The position numbers and the translations under genes were made by a program. The notes beneath the pieces were generated by a model. It was not told where the DNA came from. It was given only the letters and a program-made list of their open reading frames with translations, and did not search any database. Below are positions 27,372 through 39,495 of a stretch of 64,000 nucleotides of DNA, one piece after another (the first letter of the stretch is position 1; every line of letters starts with the position of its first letter). Origin of the DNA: Rallus limicola (lineage: Eukaryota; Chordata; Aves; Gruiformes; Rallidae); NCBI GenBank assembly GCA_022605955.1, contig JAKCOZ010000018.1, forward strand, positions 5,402,001 to 5,466,000, given 5' to 3'.

Positions 27372-27506
27372 TTATATATATATATATATATACACACTGG
27401 AACAGGCTGCCCAGCCTGTTTTATATATATATATACTTATATATATGTAGTTTTTTATATATATATACACACATATATATATGTATACATACATATACAC
27501 ACATAC
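27372..27506. repeat. (TA)n array interrupted by a hairpin-forming insert
   Basis: Alternating TA/CA tracts (27372-27396, 27421-27449, 27456-27506) flank a GC-richer island. The island contains AACAGGCTG (27401-27409) and its exact inverted copy CAGCCTGTT (27412-27420), separated by two C. Since TA repeats lie on both sides, the whole block can fold as one long cruciform. The open frame across it encodes only Tyr-Ile repeats and is an artefact. Confidence 0.95.
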
Positions 27507-28816
27507 AGGCTACATATCTTTTGAATTCATACATAATACAATTCCTTAGACATAAATCCCATACTAAGCTAACCTACAAGGCTTGGGTAATCATAAATAC
27601 TGTGGCAAGCGGCTTTCTGATCTTATCAATGGGTTGCTCCAAAGATTATCACTACAGCACAGACAAGGGTGTAGCAGTTTGTCTGCATCACCACTGGGCA
27701 GCAAACCACCTACGCAGCACTGCTGAGAAAGCGCATTACAGTATTTTGAGATACACTGCAATGGGATGAACTTCCATTTCAATTGTTTGCAGGGAAGATC
27801 TGCATTTTTTAGAAGTCAGCAATGAAAGCAAACCTACAATGTTGCACTATTACATTTCACAAGCCACACTAGGTGCAAAAGCTGATTCATGTGTGCACAC
27901 AGACACATGAAAATTATGGAATAATTAATACCAGTTATAAATTCCCAGAACTATCCTGATACTTAGATCTCTTAGGAACTGAACAATAATTAAATTTTTT
28001 ACAAGTCATTCTCTGCTGCATATAAGGTTTCTATTTGAAAAGAAATACATCCAAACATCAAAGTGTTAGCTTATCTCCTTCAAAGATGTGAAGAACACAG
28101 GACTTGGATGTTCATGTTCAAAATACAAAGGTACTTAAAGCAGTTGGTTGCAATTTGCCATCTTTAGTATCTATGTTTGATTTCAGACTCAAATAACCCA
28201 TTAAACATCAGACCTGCACAGACAATGAAGAACCCCAAAACCTTTTACCAATGAAAGTTTACACAGATGTCATCTGAAAGGTAATATCTTTAGCATGTAG
28301 CCCCTAGATGAAGTCATACCAATCTGGAACAGGAGACACTTGAATATTTTTCTCTAAAATCATGATCCACAAGAAGACTGTTTAAGTAGAAATGAGGGTT
28401 GAAGGGTTTACTTGCTGCCTCAGCCACTAATTCACTGAAAAGACCTTGACTCAGCAATATATTCTAACTTTAAACACCCCAAATGCTGTTTTGAACAGGT
28501 ATGACCTGAAACTTTCCCATTTTCTGAATCATTAGTAACGAAACGTCATGAAAATGTCTTTTCAAGCCTACTTTTCAGTATCCTTGGGCAAATATCTTGT
28601 CTACATAGAGCATGCTGTTTCTTTCCTGTTACGTATATGGCTTGTGAAATTTACCTTGGAAGTCATTCATAAATAAGTGGGAAGAAAGACCATTTAAAGA
28701 TTTGAAATGTTGTGAAGTATTAGAATAACTGATGCTGCCTTACAGTAGTTCCAGTAGTTCTTTCAGCATTGCAACAGCTGCAATAAGATATATGTATATT
28801 CTCTCTGTGTATGCCT
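27507..28816. other. Unique non-coding DNA
   Basis: No gene recognised. It contains the first copy of a 20-bp dispersed repeat at 28067-28086 (second copy at 29333-29352). Confidence 0.55.
28067..28086 (+). repeat. 20-bp dispersed direct repeat, copy 1
   Basis: TAGCTTATCTCCTTCAAAGA is identical to 29333-29352. The sequence beyond the 20 bases diverges quickly on both sides. Confidence 0.8.
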
Positions 28817-28985
28817 CACAGAATCACAGGGGTTGATAGGGACCTCCAGAGATCATCGGGTCCAATGCCCTTGCCAAAGCAGGGTCACTAGGACAGGTCG
28901 CACAGGTCAGCATCCAGATGGGTCTTGAATATCTCAAGAGGAGACTTCACAACCCCCCTGGGCTGCCTGTTCCAGTGCTCACACA
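28817..28985 (-). mobile_element. CR1 LINE 3' end, inverted, 5'-truncated
   Basis: The start, CACAGAATCACAGG, is the inverted CR1 tail. It is followed by GGGACCTCCAGAGATCATC, GGGTCCAATGCCC and TTGCCAAAGCAGGGTCACTA. It ends within ORF2 (the reverse complement of the GAGCACTGGAACAGGC region). It is only about 170 bp long and moderately diverged. Confidence 0.92.
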
Positions 28986-29023
28986 GATAGATGTATTTGG
29001 CATTCTATGTATACAATACATTT

Positions 29024-29045
29024 AAAAAAAAAAAAAAAAAAAAAA
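29024..29045 (+). repeat. A22 homopolymer
   Basis: An uninterrupted run of 22 A, about 40 bp beyond the CR1 fragment. CR1 elements do not carry poly(A) tails, so it is unrelated to that insertion's 3' end. It may be a simple repeat, or the tail of a retroposed RNA whose body I cannot recognise. Confidence 0.95.
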
Positions 29046-31894
29046 GACTTCCAGCCTAGGATGTGCCATCTAATCAGTATTTTATTTCAAAATATGTGTG
29101 TGAGAAGGGATTTCACCAGCTTTACCTCTATTCCTCCTGTTATTCTTGTATCTTGAGCTATACTTCTAATTTTATATTGCTCTCAGCATACAAATCCCTA
29201 TAAACACATAGACCATAATCCTTATACATTGACATTTTATGACTACTAAGGGAGATGACAACACAAAGAGATCAGTGAAAGCCATTGCTGTTACGAATAT
29301 GGAGGCACTAACCCACTAGTTAGTGCACTTGCTAGCTTATCTCCTTCAAAGACATGAATGCTTTCTAACATAAGCAACCTAAACACACTACATGTATGTA
29401 GTGGGAAACCAAGAGATAAAGAAGATGCAGTGCCATCAGTTTTTTCATCACTTTCATTTACAGATGAAAGTTATAATCTTTTGATCAATGCTGGGTTGTA
29501 GATGTTTTATAATAAGCCTACACCCCCACACCTGTCGACAAATTAATGCTGGCTCTTGCTGGCACTTAATTCTGGACAGAAATGATGTAGTAAACTGGAC
29601 AAGATAAACGCACCTAGGGAAAATATTTCCTGCTTTAGGAAAGAAACAAACATAAAACTTGCTTTCAGATTTCAGTGCATATAGAATTATAGTAATGGGC
29701 CCAAGTGAAGAGCTAAAACACCATACATTAAGGTTGGTGAAGTATTAATACCATTACATAAGAACAGCATTATTATACCATTATGTTACTTTACATAATT
29801 CTACCACTGCATAAAAATATTTTTACTATCAATACCATTTACAGCAGATGCCAGTGCAGGAAGGCAGTGCACAGTTTTTACACAAGCAGCAAATATTAAC
29901 TCCAGTGGCATCCTGATGATCATTCTGTGCCAAACAACAAGAGAAATCCAACACTGGATGTGGGGGGGCTGTTAATCTCCTGTGTCTGTGAAACACCGAT
30001 GTTTAGTCTTCAATTACATGTTACTTGAAAAGAGAGACCACTAGTACAGATGAAAAACACCTTCCTGCTTTAGCCAACAGAGAGAATAAATAGCGGATCC
30101 TTCATTGGATTTGACTCCCTTGGTAATGTCCATTCTTTTAAAGCAGATTGCCCTGTTTCAGCAATTTCAAGGCTGTGTGCTGTCACATTCATTTAGAGTG
30201 AAATAAGAAAGTGCACATACCGTCCCAAAGAAACACTATCACAACATATAGGGCTTCACTCATTGCTATATAATGTAACCACTCTTCCTTGCTGAACCAG
30301 GTAAAAAATACTTGCCCTGGGGATTGTTTAGGGCTCACCAAGTAACTTTTTATATGTTAACTTCAAACTCCACTTCCAAAAAACCTAGGCAACAACTATG
30401 GGGAAAAAAAGTCTGTATGTTTGACTACAGCATGCAGCACTGTACCTGACTACCATAAAGTGATCATTTACAAAACCACACACATGAACCCATGTGTTGT
30501 GGTTTTATTTTAAGAAATAATTTCATAAGACTTTACAAGACTCATTATAATGTTTCCTTTGGAAAAGCATTTTTCAACTAGAAAACCTCAACTTAGCTTT
30601 ACAAAGAGTATTTCCGAGATCACTGTAACCTCTACATTTATCAAATCCTCCTCCCAAAGACCCTTGGTTTTCCTATGATTTTCATATGCTTTGGGGCCAG
30701 CTCTTTCTCTCCATCTAAAGCACACTAAATACCTTACATTTTTCTTTTTCCACCTGTTGTCTCTATAAACCTTGAGGAGCTGAACACTTAAATTTCAAAG
30801 AAATTCTCTGGAAGGTTGTTATTTCATTGAAATTCTAGGCTGCTAATTTTTCTCCTGCTGAGTCACCTTGGCCCAAACTCCCATCCAAACTTGTGTGAAG
30901 CACTTCTCAGCATAATGTGAAGTTTCTCTTCACTGAATATCTTTCCTCAAGACATCCCATAGCCCCCTTTTCATGGAAGTTTTCAACAGATTAAATGGGC
31001 AAGAAAGGAGAGTGACTCAGAATGTGCCTGTTAAATTTCAGTTTGCTCATCTCTGCATCTTTTCCCCATTTTTTATTTACTTGTTTCTTACTTTTTATAT
31101 AAGCAGGCATTTCTTATTTGTATGTACAGTATCCAGAGGAAGGGATTCTGTACAATACTAATACCAGTTTTTCAAATTCCTCTACACAGTTAAAATTGAA
31201 GCATTATCCTTCTGCATGGGAGTTATTTTACTCTAACAGAAGCACCTTTCATTAATGTATACCAACACTTTCAGTTCATTAATTCTGATTCTGTAAACGG
31301 AAATGAAAACAAGATCCTCTACAGAGACTACTTTTTAAAGGCAATATCTCAAGTCTGTGACTATGTGTCAAATTAAAATCCTGGAGTTGTGAATTCATTT
31401 GAGAACTGAAGCCTTAGGCAGCACACATACACATCCCAGTAGAGGCCTTGCAGAGCACAGACACACAACCCCTATTGAAGGATTTTTAGCAAAACAGCAC
31501 TGCTCAGAAGCAACAATACAAGACACACAGTAAAACATTTTTTTCTTAACACTTTTGACACTTCTGGTTCCTAACTGGACTCTGGTTTAATCAAGACCCT
31601 TACTTTAATGATATTTAATTCTCCTGTCTGAATACACACAGCCACTACTACTTTAGATCCTTATGGACCCCTGCTACCACTCCTGAAGAAATGGGGGATA
31701 CTGCCAGTCCTGTGCTGGATCTGCTGCCCGGACAGGGATATCAGAGAACATCAGGTGATTTATACAGCACCACAATTCTGATTCAACAGCTAAATAACTT
31801 CTTCAGAAGTATCACAATTCAAATCAGTGTCATAAACCTGAGGCCACAAAATAAACACAACTTGCATTGCCAAAATCCAATTTGAAGATCCTAT
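29046..31894. other. Unique non-coding DNA
   Basis: No gene or transposon recognised. Copy 2 of the 20-bp repeat lies at 29333-29352. Confidence 0.55.
29333..29352 (+). repeat. 20-bp dispersed direct repeat, copy 2
   Basis: Exact match to 28067-28086, in the same orientation, 1266 bp downstream of copy 1. Confidence 0.8.
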
Positions 31895-32020
31895 TCACAA
31901 AATAAATGCTAATCGCCAGAACCTTGTCTGTTCTGCAGATGTCGATGCGGTAAGGTGACCCGTGGCTACCACACAGATTCGGTATGCTGTACTGCTAGAG
32001 ACTTCTCAGGCAAGTTAATA
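31895..32020. promoter_or_regulatory. Local CpG cluster, candidate conserved element
   Basis: Several CpG dinucleotides (in AATCGCC, GTCGATGCGG, CCCGTGG, ATTCGG) sit within about 80 bases of a region otherwise almost free of CpG. A good acceptor (CCTTGTCTGTTCTGCAG ending at 31938) and a donor-like GTAAGG at 31950 leave an 11-base gap that would be a micro-exon on the + strand. Retention of CpG suggests constraint or low methylation, but neither can be tested here. Confidence 0.25.
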
Positions 32021-35000
32021 CACACCTTGCAATGAATTACACTGGCAAACTGGGAAGGCAAATAACTGACATTAGTGAGGCAGTTAGAGATGACAGTGAA
32101 TAAGTGATAGAAATAGCTGGCAAGAAAACAAGGTTTCTTCATTCTGACTAGGTACTGGGAAAGCTTAAAGATTTATTCTGAGTCGTCTCAGTTTTAATGG
32201 TTTGCTGCGGTCTCTTCAGGTTTGTTTGTTTGTTGCTGGAGTTTTTTATTATTATTTTTATTGCCATTTTTGGCATGCAATCTTGATGAGGGATTTTAAC
32301 TGCAAGGTGATTAATCTGTGGAAAAGTAGAGGCTGCAGATCTCATAACCATAGCAGCAACATAAAAGTCTGGCTGGAAAAAACAGATTTGAAGAAACTCT
32401 CACTTCACCCACCACATCAGGATAAGATTTATAATGTGAATTTCTGCAATATATTTATGGTGATACCTTTTCTTTTGTTTATGCACACTTTACCACTGAA
32501 GTTCACAAACCTGAGAAACAGAACATATCTGAGGCACAGCACAGTTCTCTCTTCTGCTCTCAACTGCTCACCTTGGCATTTTCAGCAGATCTATCAGGAT
32601 CTTTCCAGCACAAATGTTATCATAGGTGCTTCAAATATACTATGCAACTACACAAGGGGCACTCATTTTGAAACTTTCCATTTTTGAAACTGAGCAGCCT
32701 AAACCAAGGTTCAAAGCCTTATAAAGTCTAAGAGCAGCTGTATTTGAAAATCCTGGTAATTTTAAGCTCATATAAGAGTCTTAGACACCAGTGCCCCAAA
32801 AGAACTTGCTTTAGATCTGGAGGCAAAATTACACATTACTAATTACATAACTGCAATATACAACTGTGGCCTTAAATCCAGCGGCAGAGCATGTGAATTA
32901 ATTTTATACTGCATAAAGCATAATTACCAAACTTCATCAAAAACAGATGCCAAATAGACCTATTTGCAGTATTACAATCCAAATTGTCCTTCCTGCAGTA
33001 CTTCAGTCTAAAGGTATGCAAGCTCTGCTGCAGGAAAGCTCACAAACATATCAAGCTCTACGGAATCCTGCAGAGAATTGTGATTAGAATATACCTATGC
33101 AGCAAGTGTCTTCATTATTACACTAAGTCATAAAATGTTGGGTTTATTCCAACTTATTCACCATGAATTAAGCTGAGAAAAGCTTTTTTGTTTTCTGAGC
33201 ATTAGTAGTCTGGGTTGTTTTCTTCTAAGCAGCTTGCACATATCAAAAGAAGGTTCAGGAAATGGTACTCCACCCCAAACTCCATCTATCATGGGAACCT
33301 TGGACACTGTCCGGTTTCTGCTAGATACACTTTGATTATAAATCCTTGGAGAGGTAATTCTGACTGCTCAAAACTTACTGATCATGATAACTGAGCACTG
33401 TTACCAACTATAAACACACGCTACAGCAGAAATGTTGGCCCATGCCCTACTTTCTTTCCTTGGAGGATGTAAAGAACATGGATTGACACCATACCACCCG
33501 CCGCAGAATTCATTTGCCATGTAGTCAAATTCTGAATCATCACAGAGATGATGAATGATTAGCCATTAAGTATTCAGCATAAAATAGTCTTGTGGTCTGA
33601 ACATTTGTAACAGTGAGGATATCATGTTCTCATTAAAATTCATGTGTGAATTTTGTCTGAATAAGTAAAGACTTTAGGAAGCTGAACGGCATGAAAGCAT
33701 GAGTCTAGGTCTAAGAACTAGGCACAGAGCCTTTTCTTTTTCACATCACTCTTTGCCACTGGCCTGGTTGCAGTTTCATTGATTAGAAAAGAGTCAACCA
33801 CACTTAAAAGCAGTGTCTGTCTTCTGGTTAAAGGCAAAGAAAGTGCAGAATTTGCTCTACAAGTGTGTGTGCGCGTGTACACATATGCACACTGGAGAAA
33901 TTACAAAAAGTATAACATCTTTCAGGTAAATTCTTAATTTCTCATGTAAAGTTGTTATTTCTCTCCTTTTTACAACATGATGATGGACAGCACAAGCTTT
34001 TAAATTCAGAGACGTGGCTTACTACTTTAGGGAAATGTTTTCCAGTCACTGAAGAGCAAGTTTTTTGTAAACTCCACAAACAGGCTTCATTTTCTGGTCA
34101 TTTTAGATGCCATGCTAATGGTTTGATTTCTGAAAAACTATTATTTTACCACATCTTCTTTATAAGCAAGGATTACACAATATTATAATGATCTTCTAAT
34201 TGCTATGCATCATCTTAAAATAGCCTTCACTGGACTGTAACATTTTTTATTATTATTCAATTAAGTTTGACCCTTTTATGGCTTGAGCTCCTCTGGTACA
34301 GAAAAGTAGTAGGGAACAAAAGGAGCTCTCTCTCAAATGGTCAGAAGTCTGGAAGTAAATAAATTAGGTACTGATCTCTCAGTGTCGAGACATGCAAATA
34401 ATCTAAGAATAGAGAAAGAGGACAAGAATGGGTATTCCACCAAGAACTTTGACTTTCTTGACTTCTTCCAAGCCACTGGCCTCTGCAGGGATCAGAATTT
34501 GCTACTTTATATATTTGGTGATGCTAAGGAAAATTGCTTTTATAGATTGACTACTTCAAAAAAAATAAAGTTCTAAACTGTTGGTTCACATAATGTAACA
34601 GATACCTATCCCTAGGTTAAGAAAAATTTAGTATCTAATTGAAACAGCTTCTCTCATTTTGATCTATCTGCCTAAAAATTCATTGTGCAAGCACAAAGTC
34701 TATCCTTCCTAGGAAGTCTGCATAGAAAAGCTAGTGCTTGGAGGGGATGTTGGATGTTCACAGAACCTCCAAAGTGTGACAGTCAAGAGCAAGCATAATA
34801 GAATTGATGTGAGCACGCCTAGCAAGTATGTCCTCAAATTCAGATTTGAAATTCAGGATTGAAAATACAGATTACAAGCCCCACTTAACAACCTTTCTGT
34901 GTGGATTTTAATGTCTACAAAAATAAATGCATCAGAAGGCCGTTCAGCCGCTGTCACTAAAGCTGAGCCAGTCACAAAGACTTTCAAAGGAACTAGTAAT

Positions 35001-36683
35001 TTTGGCTCTGTATTTTTGGTTGCTATTTTCAGAAGAACGACATTATCTCAAGTGGCCAATGACTGACTTTTAAACCTCTCAACTAATCCCAATTTAAACT
35101 ATTAGGACAACACCAGGAAGCTGTAGTGGAAACTCTGCTGTCAGTGTGATGTATTCCTTCAGCAATACATTGACATTTAAGAGATAAATTGTCATCCCAC
35201 AAGGAGATATTGCTAATTATGTTTTAGGAGTATAATTTTATATCCATTCTTAAATCTAAACATAAACAGTTTTCGTAAGATCATCAAATATTTGAGATAC
35301 AACTAGAATCTCTGTCACCTTCAGAGGTGTTCTTCATTATTTATGACTGCATCTCTTCTGCTAATACATCACTGGTACACCACTTGCATTTTCATCACTG
35401 TTCTGAAGCAACTAGTAAATCATGCCCGTATTTCTCATACTATTCTCTGTTCTCAAAACCTGAATTAAATGTGAAGAATAGAAACTGCACTCATGCATTC
35501 TGAAAAGCCCAGCACAATCATAACTCAAATACTTTCTCATAATTTTTCTATTCAAGTCAAACTGGCAAACTTGTGACTCATCAAAGCAATTTTCTGATAC
35601 AGTACTCTGAATTGTTTCCACAGGGGGACTGGGCAATGGGATCCACCACCAGCAAATGAGGATGCAGACTGAAAATGTATCAGTTAATGGGTATTTAATC
35701 AAATGAAAGCACTTTTCATTGGCATATATGGTTTGCTTTTTAAATCTAAAAGGCTGATTTGTATCCTCTTCAGCCCTTTCCTAGTGTGGCTTTGTTCAGT
35801 GGGGCTTTCTGGAGCAGAGACAGCACATGGATGCTGCAGCAGCTCAAAAAAGGCAAATTATTGTGATGATGACATGACCTGTGTGCCTGGTGCCACTCAC
35901 CAAAACATGGGTTCTGATTCAAAGTAATGAGCGCAACTCCAGACAGTCTGCTCATGGCTTTCTCCAGCTAAACAAACAAGGGAAGGAGGCTGAAAGAAAC
36001 AAATGATCAATGGCCGTTTCCCTCCAGTTTGTCAACATCACTTGCCCTGAAACCACTTGCAGTGTTAAACATTAGAAGGGAGATTACACTTTCAGGCAAT
36101 AGCTGAGCTGGATCTACAGTTTCAAGAAACAATGTATGAAAAGATCCTAGAAGATAGGCTAGCCATGCAGGGTAGATTTTCAGAAGTCTGCACCAATGCA
36201 TGCCTTGCAAAAAACATGTACAGGTTATGTGAACAAAGACTGCATAGAAAAAACATCACTCAGAAGCTAGTGCATTACGTCAGAGGAGAAAAGATGTATG
36301 TGCACATTTGGTGTGTATTTTAACAAGGCATCAACTTTTTAAAACAGGACAGCTGCTGAGCAAGCTGCTCTTGACATGAATGAGGATCATGTATCTACTA
36401 ATACATCGATTTAGCACCTGTTAAAATGCATCATGTTGTTCATCTCTACAGATGACTTGATGGTCAGCCAAACAGGAATCTGGCTTCATAGATAGAATTA
36501 TAATCTCTAATTTTTCTTTCTGGGACCTAATTGTCCATGTCATTCCCTAAGGAAGGCAAAACCACTACAGAACTTTGAAGAGTCTTTGAAGAGTTGAAGG
36601 ACTTGGAGGACTTAAAGGAATTCGTAAAGAGACTTTGGACAAAGTTTATTGGTGCTTAGAGCAAAAAGCTGGACTACAAAGTG
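32021..36683. other. Unique non-coding DNA
   Basis: No supported gene. The 161-codon open frame at 32202-32687 (+) has hydrophobic stretches but no recognisable domain and no conserved pattern, and is taken as chance. A pair of exact 11-bp tandem copies (CTTTGAAGAGT) lies at 36573-36594. Confidence 0.5.
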
Positions 36684-36745
36684 ATTTTTGTTTGTTGTTT
36701 TGTTTGTTTTTTGTTTGTTTTGTTGTTTTTTCTTTTTTTTTTTTA
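36684..36745 (+). repeat. T/G-rich low-complexity tract
   Basis: TTTG and TTG units followed by an almost pure T run. On the minus strand this would look like an A-rich retroposon tail, but no retroposon body is recognisable beside it. Confidence 0.85.
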
Positions 36746-39415
36746 ATAGAGAAGGATCCAAGAGTGACAATTGAAAACAATGTCAAGTACAAGTTTAAGT
36801 TCAGGAAGAAAAGAGGGGAGAAAATCCCCCAAAGTTACCAAAATGACAATCAACACTTTTACTTCCATGCCTAAGATAACTGAATTTGGCTTAAATGAGA
36901 CAGTAACTGGATATTCCTTCAACATCAATTGCATGGAAAAGTGCACCCACTGTAGAAATCAGTGTAAGGTGCATTCCCTCCAGGAGAGTTGTTAATGATT
37001 TCTCTCTTGACCTGGCCAGGTTTGTAACATGGAAAAAATGTTTCTCAGGAAGAAAATGACCCAACAGTGGGGGTGACTGCTATTTTGAGCATCACCATAA
37101 GTATTACAGATGGTATCAATGCAAAATAGAAGTTCTTGGCTCCTCACACAAATGAACAGGGAATGGGCCACTCGCATCTCTTGTCAGACCACTGTTAGAC
37201 CACGGTGGTAATGTATTGGATGGGCTATGAAACAAGCTGCTCTCCAGCTTTTCATTCCTCCAGCTGCTCAGTTTTATCATAGCATGTAATAGGTTGATAA
37301 AATGAACTTCTGGAGGTAACAGATGGTTCAATTGCACATCCTATTTTTTAATGCAGCAGTTCACCTCAATTCTCTTCCTCTTCCACACATGAGCTTCCTT
37401 CTCTTCAACCTTGTTCCCAGATCAGCCAGCTCTTCTGTCTCCTAAACTGTGTTTGGACAAATCTGTCATTTGAAGAAAAGACCTTGAGAAGATCCTCCCC
37501 CAAGTCACTGGGAACTGCTGCTGCAATCTGGCTTTGATTACTGCCATTTCAGGGCAGGTCACAAGCTTCTCCTACAGTTAGAAGTCTCACCCTTGCTCTG
37601 CTGCTGTACCAAGGACACAATGGGCTGAGGAATTCAGCAACTGAGCTCTTAGCTGCTCCTAAGCAGCAACATGGAACAAGAGTAAGCACCAAGGAACAGA
37701 TCAGGTGACTTTCAGTATGACCCCATTCTAGGTCTTTTACCTTAGCCTTTACACTGAGCAACTCCCACTTTTAAATGGCACATTTGTGAATGCTATGGAA
37801 AAGCTACTGCACACTGTATGAATGCATTTGGAAAAAAATATACTGCAGGGAGCCTGCTTGCTCACTCCTTATCCCAGGACTCTGATGCAGGAAAAGCGGC
37901 AGAACATGACTACAGGATTTCCTGTGTCTCACTCAAGTACACTTCAGTCTGGTCAGGCACCTCTTCCCCTATCTTTCTTCATTCAAAAGTTTTAGCAGAC
38001 TTGGAACAGACTCGATAACGTGTAGATTAATTAGGTTACGTAAATGAAGTGTAAATTAAGCTTGGACAGTACAACACATGTTTTTGTATTTAATGTCAGG
38101 ATATTTATATTCTAAACAGATTATTTCTATAGTATTTTAAGGAAGGTTAAAGAAATATTTGTATACCTTTCATTTTAAGAAGAGGAAGAAGAAATGAGCT
38201 TGGTTTGTAATAGAAGAATTACAGTACAACTATTACTCCCTAATTAATTCTGTCTGTGAGTAAATCAAAGCTCTAATTATAGACACAAAATCTGCTCAAT
38301 ATTGTGGAATATTTATGCAAAACATTATTCCTAGTACTTATTAGCTAAAATATAATGTCTCACTAGAGCTGAAGCAGCAATTTTAAAAAGAATGTCATCA
38401 TTTTTTGCCACTTTTTACAGCTCAATACATGCAGAGTGCACGAGAGTACAATTTCTTTTTTTATAAAGTACTTCATAAATCCCCACTGACAACTTGTTCA
38501 ATTTTTTCCTTTAAGAAACATCTGTCTATATTTAAATTAAAAAAAATTTAAAAATCCTTAAAATATTTCTCTTATTATAAGATGTCCTTCAGCACCACAG
38601 CTGTCATCACACTTTAGAAATTATATCTGACCTTCTTCTCCATGTACTGTACCATCTACTAGCACCATGCAACCTGTCATTCCTATTTCCATTGCATTTT
38701 TAAATAGTAACTCCCTCCAAGCCCTAATCCTGAAAGTTAGTCTAGCCAGAAGACTGCAATCTACTCAGCTCAATTTAGGGAATTATAGTTACTCAGCATT
38801 TTTTGGAAATCCAGATGCTTTGCAAAACATTTTCATAGCTAGACAGGTTAAAAGAGAAAGTGTTTGGGAAACAGACTCTTTCTGATTCTGTTGTTCTGAC
38901 AGGATTGATTATGTCCTGCCAAAGAACAAGTGCATTTAATGTTACTAAAGATAAAAAATATAATTGTCATATGACAGGTGCCATTCATGTTAAAAGTTGT
39001 TGGTTGATGACTCAGTGTTTCTATAGATGACAAGTAAGAGACATTCTAGCAGAGTTAGACTCAGCCTCTAAAGAATGTACATTTTGGAGTTATTTCCTCT
39101 ATCACTTGAAAATGAAAATTTGAAATAAGAGCCTTAAATTTCAGTGGACTTCCTTTTATTTAATTTCAAAACAGGACTATGACATTTTACTGTTAGGAAG
39201 GGAAGAACAATAAACTTCACCTTCACCAGCCATCATCGAGTCTAATTTTATTCTACGGAAATTCAGAGCCTGCAAATACTACACAGGCTACTGACTGACA
39301 TTAGCTTTTATACAAAAGCTGTGACAAGCATCTGATCAAGCACCATATTAAACACAGAACAGAGGCAGAGTGCACTAAAAAGGTATTAGCAAGATGGCAT
39401 GAAACCATTTCTTTT
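36746..39415. other. Unique non-coding DNA
   Basis: No gene recognised. AT-rich around 38020-38580. Overlapping short open frames on both strands at 36743-37337 have no domain. Confidence 0.55.
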
Positions 39416-39495
39416 CAAAGGTTAATGAATATTTTTACTAGATCTGCATCTTCCACAAAGGGTAATGAGCATTTTCAGTAGATCTGCATTTTCCT
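39416..39495 (+). repeat. 40-bp tandem duplication, two copies
   Basis: Unit 1 (39416-39455) and unit 2 (39456-39495) are each exactly 40 bp, aligned without gaps with 7 mismatches. Shared blocks are CAAAGG, TAATGA, and TAGATCTGCAT near the end of each unit. The divergence shows the duplication is old. Confidence 0.9.

Noticed and set aside
27347..27769. 140-codon frame with Tyr-Ile repeats
   Set aside because: Produced by the (TA)n array.
32202..32687. 161-codon frame with an MRDFN string that recalls the GDFN of LINE endonucleases
   Set aside because: The glycine is replaced, neighbouring residues do not fit the CR1 endonuclease, and no other CR1 sequence is nearby.
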